Shown one piece after another: positions 5,579 to 11,298 of a stretch of 11,298 bases of DNA (within the stretch, counting starts at the first letter, position 1; each line of letters opens with the position of its first letter). A program made the translations under genes and the position numbers. The stretch is from Bacillota bacterium (GTDB lineage: Bacteria > Bacillota > Clostridia > Acetivibrionales > DSM-2933), in contig JAEZNF010000403.1 in NCBI GenBank assembly GCA_023441845.1, positions 1-11,298 of the forward strand. The letters run 5' to 3'. The notes beneath the pieces are model-generated. The model searched no databases and had not been told where the DNA came from. It was given only the letters and a program-made list of their open reading frames with translations.

Positions 5579-8260
5579 ATGAAGCTGAAATCTAAAAAAC
5601 AATGGAAGCAAATTATATTTACTACAGGTTTTATTGTAAGCATACTGACTTCAAGTTCATGTATAAGTTTTGGAGAAACTGCAACTCCGGATTTACCTTT
5701 AACTACAGAGTCTTCTTCGCAATCATCTTTTAAAAATGTTAATAAAGTGATTTTGGAGATTGGAAATGCCAAAATGTCGGTGTTTAATTTGCATGAAAAA
5801 ACACCGTACTATAAAGATATAGATGCATCCTCACAGGTTGTTCCGCTGATAAAGGACGGAAGAACACTGCTGCCTCTTCGTTCAATTGTTGAAACATTTG
5901 GAGGAACTGCTTCCTGGAATTCCGAAAACAATTGTGCACAAATAAATATTAATAACAAGGAACTCTGCTTTTATCCAGGTAACAGAAATTTCGAAATAAA
6001 CGGCAAAAAGAAGGAACTCCTTGTTGCGCCTGAAATTATAAATGGGCGTACTTATCTGCCTTTAAGAGACTTTTCGGAAAATACGGGATTTGTTGTTGAG
6101 TGGAAACCGACCGATAAGTATAATAAAACATCCCGGGTAGAGGTTGTAAAGCCTTATAAAGGCCTTTTATCAGCTTATACAAACGATGCTCAAGGGAAAA
6201 AATGGGGTTTTATTGACAGCGAGGGAGCATTTATAATTAAGCCCCAGTACAAGGATGTATCTGAGTTTAATATGTACGGAATTGCAGCGGTAGAAACAGA
6301 TGAGGGAATTGCCTTAATTAATTCAAAAGGAAACTTATTAACAAAGCCTGTATTATCAAAAGATAATTATGGTGTATATAGTCAATTAGCTAACGAAAAT
6401 AACATTATCATAAAAGGCGTTAATAATATAAACTATGTTTATAGTCCCGAGGGAACGCTTATCCTTGAAACGAAAATGAATATACAGAGTATTTATGACA
6501 ATTTGATTTCATTTGATGACTTTAAAATTGATAAAAAAACAAGTGGATTTATTGATTTTAAAGGAAATATTGTGGTTAATGCCGATTACAGTTATGTCGG
6601 TTCGAACGCGAACGGCATGTATTATGGCAGCTCCGGCTATGAAAACGGAGATGTTAAGACATATTTTAATGAAAACGGAGATAGTATTAAAGCGCCGGAA
6701 AGTGGTGCGGAATCTTACACCCCGCATTATTCTGACGGTATGATGGCGTATAAGGATTCAAAAACCAACCTGTTCGGTTACAAAGATGCATCGGGGAAAA
6801 TTGTAATTTACCCAAAATATAAATTTGCAGATGACTTTATTGATGGTTTTGCCTATGCAATAATTTCAACCGATCAATATGATGAAGAAGTAGTAATCAT
6901 AAATAAAAAGGGTAAAGTAGTTTTTAATTCCAATGAATATTGGAATGTTAACAATATAGGTAATGGATTGTTTACAAGCGGTATATTTCAAATGAGTGTT
7001 ATGGATGCTAAAACTGCTAAAAGTTTTCCGTCAAAAATTTATACAATTAAGTTAATAGATGATAATCTTGTATGCATTTCGGATTTTTATAAGACATACT
7101 TTGTTGACGCTAATTTGAATAAAATCAGCACTATGCCTACTTTTGAGGGATATGGCACAGTTACTGTCAATGGAGAAATCCTGAAAGTATCTACAAATAA
7201 GGTAGAAGGTTATTTTAAAAAGGATGGAGGTCCAATTTGGACTATGCCTGAAACAACCGTCAACGTTGAAAATGGAATAAAAATTCATTATAAAAAGATT
7301 TGGCCTTCTTTGGGAACTACTATTACATATCCGGTTATTGAAGGCATTAATGACAAAAAGATTGAGGATAAAATCAACTCCAATCTGAAGGAAATCTTCT
7401 CTGTAACAGAGCCGGAAAATTCGGAAACTGCAGAAGGTGAGGAATATTGGTCAACTACTGATGTGTCGGTATTGTACGGTACGCCCATTCTAAACAAGGA
7501 TGTTCTCATCATTGGGGAAGATTTATATTTCTATGGCGGTGGTGCTCATGGTTCGGGTTCAAGTAAGTATATAAATATTGATTTAAGGACAGGGAATACC
7601 TTTACTTTAGACGACTTGATAAAAAAGAACTCAGGCTTTGAAAAGTTTATAACCGGCTATCTGGCGAAGCTGACCGGTAGGGAACCGGAAGCGTTTTCGT
7701 TTGATGACTTTGATAGAACATACAGCTTTGGATTAAAGAAGGATTGTTTGGAGCTTGGCTTTCCGAGCCACAATTATTCCTATACAATTTTCTATAAAGT
7801 CCCTTACAGTAAGATTATGAACTTTATAGATACGAGCGGTACTTTGTGGAACAGTTTTGACAAGGATACGAATAGTATTTTGGTTGATGAAGGAATTGAT
7901 AAGGAAGAAGTTGTAGAGCTGATAACCGATTATGAAAATAATTTTGTTGAAGCGGTAAACAGTAATAATTTTGATCTGTTAAAAAATACTCTTATACCGG
8001 ATAGCAGCCTGTACAAATCACAGAAGGCCCTTGTTCCTGAATTGAATAAAAAGGGCATAAAGGAAGAGCTTAAAGAATTCAGTATTGAAGAAATTATATT
8101 TGACGAAAATAATTATATTAAAGTGACCGTACGGGAAGTAATCGGTATTTCTACAAAAGGCGGACCCTATATAGATAAGGAGTTTTTATGGTCATACAAG
8201 TTAGGCAGGAATAAAAACGGAGATTTGCAAATGTTTAATATTGAAAATGCCGGCAAGTAG
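5579..8260 (+). CDS. Exported multidomain protein: copper-amine-oxidase-N-like, WG repeats, RsiV/PdaC-like, TcaA-like C-terminus
   Basis: 893 residues, no recognised enzyme. The N-terminus has a basic stretch and hydrophobic residues 11-26, a likely Sec signal; Cys 28 follows SSS, so it is not a convincing lipobox. Residues 58-190 resemble the clostridial copper-amine-oxidase N-terminal domain, with two GRT-LPLR motifs (94-101 and 156-163) and the ASW/VEW strands. About 205-550 are WG beta repeats, clearest at KKWGFIDSEGAFIIKPQYKD (207-226), SGFIDFKGNIVV (322-333) and FGYKDASGKIVIYPKYKF (399-416). About 558-760 match DUF4163/DUF3298 (PdaC/RsiV type), with the hallmark GGGAHG at 653-658. Residues 783-890 look like the NTF2-like C-terminal domain of TcaA/YvbJ proteins (NNFVEAVNSNNF, LYKSQKALVPEL). 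GGCGGGAG precedes ATG 5579. Monocistronic, with a terminator downstream. It is probably an envelope sensor or binding protein, but the function is unknown. Confidence 0.9.
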   Translation: MKLKSKKQWKQIIFTTGFIVSILTSSSCISFGETATPDLPLTTESSSQSSFKNVNKVILEIGNAKMSVFNLHEKTPYYKDIDASSQVVPLIKDGRTLLPLRSIVETFGGTASWNSENNCAQININNKELCFYPGNRNFEINGKKKELLVAPEIINGRTYLPLRDFSENTGFVVEWKPTDKYNKTSRVEVVKPYKGLLSAYTNDAQGKKWGFIDSEGAFIIKPQYKDVSEFNMYGIAAVETDEGIALINSKGNLLTKPVLSKDNYGVYSQLANENNIIIKGVNNINYVYSPEGTLILETKMNIQSIYDNLISFDDFKIDKKTSGFIDFKGNIVVNADYSYVGSNANGMYYGSSGYENGDVKTYFNENGDSIKAPESGAESYTPHYSDGMMAYKDSKTNLFGYKDASGKIVIYPKYKFADDFIDGFAYAIISTDQYDEEVVIINKKGKVVFNSNEYWNVNNIGNGLFTSGIFQMSVMDAKTAKSFPSKIYTIKLIDDNLVCISDFYKTYFVDANLNKISTMPTFEGYGTVTVNGEILKVSTNKVEGYFKKDGGPIWTMPETTVNVENGIKIHYKKIWPSLGTTITYPVIEGINDKKIEDKINSNLKEIFSVTEPENSETAEGEEYWSTTDVSVLYGTPILNKDVLIIGEDLYFYGGGAHGSGSSKYINIDLRTGNTFTLDDLIKKNSGFEKFITGYLAKLTGREPEAFSFDDFDRTYSFGLKKDCLELGFPSHNYSYTIFYKVPYSKIMNFIDTSGTLWNSFDKDTNSILVDEGIDKEEVVELITDYENNFVEAVNSNNFDLLKNTLIPDSSLYKSQKALVPELNKKGIKEELKEFSIEEIIFDENNYIKVTVREVIGISTKGGPYIDKEFLWSYKLGRNKNGDLQMFNIENAGK

Positions 8261-8292
8261 TTTCATATTTCATAGATGATTATTTGATTTAT

Positions 8293-8322
8293 AAAAGGCT
8301 CTAACAGTAATAGAGCCTTTTT
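8293..8322 (+). terminator. Rho-independent terminator after the WG-repeat gene
   Basis: AAAAGGCTCTA (8293-8303) and TAGAGCCTTTT (8311-8321) form a perfect 11-bp stem around a 7-base loop, ending in a five-T run. It sits 32 bases after the stop codon. The symmetric A and T flanks could allow function in both directions. Confidence 0.92.
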
Positions 8323-8361
8323 GTTATCTGAAATAATATCAGCATATCAGAAAAAATGAGT

Positions 8362-8401
8362 CTGTAATTACATTATTATTAAGTTATAATAGTGGTATAA
8401 T
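8362..8401 (+). promoter_or_regulatory. Promoter region of the pectinesterase gene (two TATAAT boxes)
   Basis: Two perfect TATAAT hexamers occur at 8385-8390 and 8396-8401. The second has an extended -10 element (TGG at 8393-8395), which can offset a poor -35. The first has only a weak -35 candidate (CTGTAA, 8362-8367) at 17 bp. Either would start transcription 25-40 bases before the GTG codon, giving a short leader. The gene is thus independent of the upstream gene. Confidence 0.6.
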
Positions 8402-8434
8402 CTTTTTTTATTTCGTAAAAAGGGGGATTTCTCT

Positions 8435-9727
8435 GTGAGCAGAATTAGAAAGGTTTCTATAGGATTGGCGGTTGTTATGGTTTTTCAGGTAGTATTCGGT
8501 ATGGCATTTATGAGCCGGGCCAGGGCGGCAACTCTTACGGTTGCAAAAGACGGCAGCGGAAGTTATAAAACTGTCCAGTCGGCAATCAATGCCGCTAAAA
8601 GCGGTGATACTATTCAAATTAAAGATGGTACTTATTCTGAGCAAATAACGATAACTACTTCAAATATTAAGTTAATAGGGCAAAGTAAAACAGGAACAAT
8701 AATTACAGCTTCAAATTACCAGGAAGCTGCAGGTAGTGCTGAAAAGGCAGCAACAGCAAATATAAGTGCATCAAACTTTTACGCTGAGAATATTACTTTT
8801 GTGAATGCTTTTAATGGAAACAGTACATCATCAAATCAGGATCAAGCCCAGGCTCTTTTTTCAAGAGGCGATAAGCAGGTGTATGCAAATTGTGCTTTTA
8901 AAGGCCATCAGGATACAATTTACAATTACAGCGGGAGACAATATTTTTATAATTGCTATGTGGAAGGTGACGTAGACTTTATTTACGGACCGGCAACGGT
9001 TGTTTTCGATAAATGTGAGATTTATTCAATCTCAAGAGGTTCTTCTTCCAATAACGGTTATATTACTGCTCCGGCTACCCAGGCAGGAGTAACCTACGGT
9101 TACCTGTTTTACAAATGTAAACTGACCGGCAATTGTGCTGCAAAAACCGTTAAACTCGGCCGTGCATGGAAAAATGAACCTAAAGCACTATTTAGAGAAT
9201 GTGAACTTGGCGCACATATTGCTGATGTTGCATGGATTAAGATGAGTACAACATCTCCGGATCCTGCCAATCTGGACATGTTTGAATACAAAAATACAGG
9301 ACCGGGATCAAATACATCGAGAAAGCAATTGAATCCATCCAGGGAAGCAAACTACACTATGGACAAGTACCTTGCAGGCAGTGATAACTGGAATCCGATC
9401 ATCAACGGAACAGTTTCAACGCCTACTCCTACCGTTAGAATCACCAATACATCTACACCTACCAATATACCTACTAATACACCTACCAATACACCTATAG
9501 AGTTAAAAACTCCAACCGATACGCCGGTACCAACACCGAAAAGCATTGAGGATTTAAATGGCGATGGTGCCATAAATATGTCCGATATTATGCTTATAGC
9601 CAGTGCTTTTAATAGTGTCAGTGGAAGTGCAGCATATAAAATAAAATACGATTTGGACAAAAACGGCGCAATAAACATGGTTGATGTTATGATAGTAGCT
9701 GCAAAATTTAATACCTTTGTACAATAA
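8435..9727 (+). CDS. Secreted pectinesterase (CE8) with C-terminal dockerin
   Basis: 430 residues. It removes methyl groups from pectin outside the cell, giving methanol and de-esterified galacturonan for lyases. Signal peptide 1-31 (cleavage after ARA). The CE8 parallel beta-helix spans about 32-320, with GTYSEQI (65-71), DQAQAL (136-141, oxyanion Gln 137), GHQDTIY (157-163, catalytic Asp 160), DFIYGPA (181-187, nucleophile Asp 181) and LGRAW (241-245, Arg 243): all key residues are present. A Thr/Pro linker (about 328-369) leads to a dockerin (372-427) with two calcium loops, DLNGDGAINMSD and DLDKNGAINMVD, each followed by a hydrophobic helix. The dockerin plugs the enzyme into a cohesin-bearing scaffold or cell-surface protein. 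The GTG start is supported by AGGGGG 8 bases upstream and the ideal signal peptide. Its own promoter and terminator flank it; no other pectin gene is in view. Confidence 0.96.
   Translation: MSRIRKVSIGLAVVMVFQVVFGMAFMSRARAATLTVAKDGSGSYKTVQSAINAAKSGDTIQIKDGTYSEQITITTSNIKLIGQSKTGTIITASNYQEAAGSAEKAATANISASNFYAENITFVNAFNGNSTSSNQDQAQALFSRGDKQVYANCAFKGHQDTIYNYSGRQYFYNCYVEGDVDFIYGPATVVFDKCEIYSISRGSSSNNGYITAPATQAGVTYGYLFYKCKLTGNCAAKTVKLGRAWKNEPKALFRECELGAHIADVAWIKMSTTSPDPANLDMFEYKNTGPGSNTSRKQLNPSREANYTMDKYLAGSDNWNPIINGTVSTPTPTVRITNTSTPTNIPTNTPTNTPIELKTPTDTPVPTPKSIEDLNGDGAINMSDIMLIASAFNSVSGSAAYKIKYDLDKNGAINMVDVMIVAAKFNTFVQ
9455..9496 (+). repeat. 12-bp tandem repeat encoding the Thr/Pro linker
   Basis: Three near-identical 12-base units (ACACCTACCAAT, with ATACCTACTAAT in the middle) and half of a fourth encode TPTN/IPTN/TPTN steps of the linker between the catalytic and dockerin modules. 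Such repeats can gain or lose units, changing linker length without breaking the frame. Confidence 0.8.
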
Positions 9728-9750
9728 GCGACATTTGCTTAGAAAACAAT

Positions 9751-9764
9751 TTTGCTTAAGCAAA
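9751..9764. repeat. Perfect 14-bp palindrome TTTGCTTAAGCAAA
   Basis: A self-complementary 14-mer lies directly before the terminator and shares its last three A with the terminator's left arm. The half TTTGCTTA also occurs 17 bases earlier (9734-9741). It could be a second small hairpin, or a stop element for the convergent gene; no role is shown. Confidence 0.5.
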
Positions 9765-9799
9765 TCCGGCCATACAGCAAAGGTAAGGCCGGATTTTTT
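9762..9799 (+). terminator. Rho-independent terminator after the pectinesterase gene
   Basis: AAATCCGGCC (9762-9771) pairs perfectly with GGCCGGATTT (9787-9796) around a 15-base loop, and six T (9794-9799) close it. It sits between two convergent genes. Reading the minus strand, the stem is followed by only three T, so it should be weaker for the LytR-type gene. Confidence 0.9.
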
Positions 9800-9821
9800 G
9801 AATTTCTATCAACATATTTAT

Positions 9822-10919
9822 TTACGGTGCAGGTTTTGTACTTCCTTTTATGTTTGTCTCTGAATTCGACGGGTTCTTCTTAATAAGACTTTTACCGCTT
9901 TTTATAGAGTTGAGAATTCCGTCATAATCTTCGTAATCGGCAGCTGATTTGGTTGGTCCACGCCCCAGTTCAGATTTGAAATACTGATTTATTATATCGG
10001 AGGTATCATTCATATTGGGTATAAAGAAAGAAATTACTCCAAATTTGCCTTCGCTCATACTTGTCGAAGTACCGGGAAGAGTAAAGGTTTTAATATCATC
10101 CACTTTAAAGTTTGTTGCATTTTGAGCCAATTTGATGGCATCGCTCGCTGTAATATTAGTCTCTAAATTTTCCAGAACACTGTCAATAATGCCGCTTGCT
10201 TTCGTTAAATACTTTACATTTTTCTTTTGCCGTAAAAGTTCTTTTATGAAATTCTGCTGCGCCAGTTCCCGGTTAAGATCACTGCCGTCATAAATTTTCC
10301 GCACATCTTTGTTGGATTTTGATGCCTTTCTGAACCTTAAAAACTGTATTGATTTTTTCCCGTCCAGAAGCTGATAACCTTTTTTCAAGTGAATATGCAG
10401 ATTTTGAATAGGGTCGTCATAGTCCATGTCAGCCGGTACATCGTAGTATACACCGTCAAGCTTGTCTATTATTTTAACCAGACTATTTACGTCTACATAA
10501 GCATAATATTTTATGTTTACACCAAGTAAGTTGCATACAGTCTCAACAGTACGGTCAGCTCCGCCCACTGGATAAGCAGTATTTATTTTTGGAAAATTAG
10601 ACCCCTTTACGTGTATTCTGGTGTCTCTGGGTATTGACATAATACTCATATCCGTAGTCATTGGGTTGAAGTTAATCAGCATCATGGTATCGGCGTTTTT
10701 TGCAACCTTATCGCCGCCTATCAGTAATATATTAACAGGCGTGCTTTCTTGTATCATAGGTTTTACCAGATTATATGCAAGACTTTTTTTCCCGGAATCG
10801 CCATTTGCACTAACCTCTTTTATAGAAGTTTCATATATGTACATTAAGCCTATACCGCAGATAAATAAAAATGAAGTCATCATTATTGTCAAAATTAAAT
10901 AAAATTTTCTTAAGTTCAT
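9822..10919 (-). CDS. LytR-CpsA-Psr (LCP) family cell-wall glycopolymer ligase
   Basis: 365 residues. LCP enzymes transfer anionic polymers or polysaccharides from lipid carriers to peptidoglycan on the outer face of the membrane. One N-terminal membrane helix (7-29) with a short cytoplasmic tail is followed by the LCP domain at about 60-235: VNILLIGGD (62-70), NADTMMLINFNP (75-86, Asp 77), MSIPRDTRI (94-102, Arg 98), FPKINTAYPVGGADRTVETV (109-128), Asp 155-Gly-Val, FLRFRK (193-198) and DLNRELAQQ (214-222, Arg 217). These cover the metal- and pyrophosphate-binding residues. A longer than usual loop, KASKSNKDVRKIYDG (198-212), separates the last two Arg motifs. The C-terminus is a polar tail rich in Lys, Ser, Asn and Pro. 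ATG 10919 has GAAGGAG about 13 bases upstream, slightly far. It is convergent with the pectinesterase and divergent from pdxA. The exact polymer is unknown; LytR is only the family name. Confidence 0.93.
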   Translation of the reverse strand: MNLRKFYLILTIMMTSFLFICGIGLMYIYETSIKEVSANGDSGKKSLAYNLVKPMIQESTPVNILLIGGDKVAKNADTMMLINFNPMTTDMSIMSIPRDTRIHVKGSNFPKINTAYPVGGADRTVETVCNLLGVNIKYYAYVDVNSLVKIIDKLDGVYYDVPADMDYDDPIQNLHIHLKKGYQLLDGKKSIQFLRFRKASKSNKDVRKIYDGSDLNRELAQQNFIKELLRQKKNVKYLTKASGIIDSVLENLETNITASDAIKLAQNATNFKVDDIKTFTLPGTSTSMSEGKFGVISFFIPNMNDTSDIINQYFKSELGRGPTKSAADYEDYDGILNSIKSGKSLIKKNPSNSETNIKGSTKPAP

Positions 10920-10965
10920 TGTTTACCACGTACTCCTTCACTAATTTAATTAAATATCTTATAAA

Positions 10966-10989
10966 ATTACCCTATTACCATATTACCAT
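10966..10989. repeat. Three tandem 8-bp repeats (ATTACCNT)
   Basis: ATTACCCT, ATTACCAT and ATTACCAT follow each other without spacing, 50-70 bases upstream of the LCP gene (which reads left). It may be part of that gene's promoter region, but eight bases is not a helical period and I could not fit -35/-10 boxes around it. Confidence 0.45.
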
Positions 10990-11091
10990 ACTTATTGATT
11001 CTATCATTGAGAAGTATGAAAATGTTTACAAAATAGTTAAGAAATCTGCCTCATAATTTAATTGTAAAGTATAGTATATCCAAAGATTGAG

Positions 11092-11122
11092 TATGGAATA
11101 AAATAGTTATTGTTATTCCATA
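11092..11122. promoter_or_regulatory. Probable operator of the pdxA-family gene (10-bp inverted repeat)
   Basis: TATGGAATAA (11092-11101) and TTATTCCATA (11113-11122) form a perfect inverted repeat with an 11-base spacer, so the centres are two helical turns apart. The right arm overlaps the predicted -35 box and the start of the spacer, a position where a bound protein would compete with polymerase. No T-run follows, so it is not a terminator. The cognate regulator is unknown. Confidence 0.55.
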
Positions 11123-11138
11123 GAATATGAATTATAGT
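11110..11138 (+). promoter_or_regulatory. Promoter of the pdxA-family gene
   Basis: TTGTTA (11110-11115) and TATAGT (11133-11138) are separated by exactly 17 bases. Transcription would begin near 11145, about 34 bases before the TTG start codon, placing the GAAAGGGG ribosome site inside a short leader. Confidence 0.6.
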
Positions 11139-11178
11139 TAATACTAATACATATTTGTTTTGAAAGGGGTAATTGTAC

Positions 11179-11298
11179 TTGGAGAAACATGTTATCGGCA
11201 TAACTATTGGCGATCCTGCGGGAATTGGTCCTGAGATAGTTTTAAAAGCTTTAAAGAATAAAGAGCTGTATTCAATATGTAAGCCTCTGGTCATAGGG
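11179..11298 (+). CDS. pdxA: PdxA-family 4-phosphate dehydrogenase, N-terminal 40 residues only
   Basis: The first 40 codons are present; the rest lies beyond the window. The reading (M)[20 protein letters not shown] followed by LKAL matches the very conserved N-terminus of PdxA, the NAD-dependent metal enzyme that oxidises 4-hydroxythreonine 4-phosphate in the DXP-dependent vitamin B6 route. The GDPAGIGPE motif at about 11-19 is diagnostic of the family. A TTG start is chosen because GAAAGGGG (11162-11169) lies 9 bases upstream, and the only nearby ATG (11189) is out of frame. Many clostridia carry a PdxA paralogue (PdxA2) that works instead on D-threonate or D-erythronate 4-phosphate in sugar-acid breakdown, next to a DUF1537 kinase. 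The two cannot be told apart from 40 residues, so the family is sure and the substrate is not. Cytoplasmic. Confidence 0.9.
   Translation, partial: MEKHVIGITIGDPAGIGPEIVLKALKNKELYSICKPLVIG

Noticed and set aside
5579..5680. Lipoprotein signal in the 893-residue protein (Cys 28)
   Set aside because: The residues before the cysteine are S-S-S rather than a Leu/Val-x-Gly/Ala lipobox, so an ordinary secretory signal is more likely.
9455..9496. Short direct repeats as a CRISPR-like array
   Set aside because: The 12-base units are contiguous, in frame and encode Thr/Pro linker residues; there are no spacers.
10871..11294. Small open frames at 10871-11056 (plus) and 11058-11294 (minus)
   Set aside because: The first begins inside the LCP gene on the opposite strand and continues into its AT-rich upstream region; the second is antisense to the pdxA start and promoter. 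Neither has a ribosome site or recognisable composition.

Overview
The window looks like chromosomal DNA from a low-GC, anaerobic, plant-fibre-degrading clostridium of the Acetivibrio / Hungateiclostridium / Ruminiclostridium type. This is an inference from three things: the AT-rich sequence with strong GGAGG-type ribosome binding sites, a secreted pectin methylesterase carrying a dockerin, and clostridial-style families (copper-amine-oxidase-N / WG-repeat secreted protein, dCache chemoreceptor). I cannot name the species.

Layout. Bases 1-2772 are one minus-strand operon, read right to left: a YtrA-type GntR repressor, an ABC ATPase, its ABC-2 membrane partner, and a membrane-anchored ankyrin-repeat protein that runs off the left edge. 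A well-formed promoter (TTTACA, 17 bp, TATTAT) with a perfect 12-bp inverted repeat at its start point lies just upstream, so the operon is probably auto-repressed. A hairpin terminator at 2903-2948 separates it from a minus-strand chemoreceptor gene (3010-5157). A 421-base divergent intergenic region follows, with short repeats and one stem-loop but no gene.

On the plus strand, 5579-8260 encodes an 893-residue exported protein that combines a copper-amine-oxidase-N-like domain, WG beta repeats, a PdaC/RsiV-like (DUF4163/DUF3298) region and a TcaA-like C-terminal domain. It has its own terminator. Next is a secreted CE8 pectinesterase with a Thr/Pro linker and a C-terminal dockerin (8435-9727), with its own promoter and terminator. 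The dockerin looks more like the type II than the type I class. A LytR-CpsA-Psr cell-wall ligase gene (9822-10919, minus) converges on it. The window ends inside a plus-strand pdxA-family gene, whose promoter is overlapped by a 10-bp inverted repeat.

The genes form four or five separate transcription units rather than one pathway. The common theme is the cell envelope: a regulated exporter, a chemoreceptor, a large exported protein, a pectin-deesterifying enzyme built to dock on a cohesin, and a wall-glycopolymer ligase. I see no rRNA, tRNA, CRISPR array, insertion sequence or phage gene, and no convincing entirely new system. The most unusual items are the multidomain 893-residue protein, the type II-like dockerin on an enzyme, and the ankyrin gene inside the YtrA-type ABC operon.
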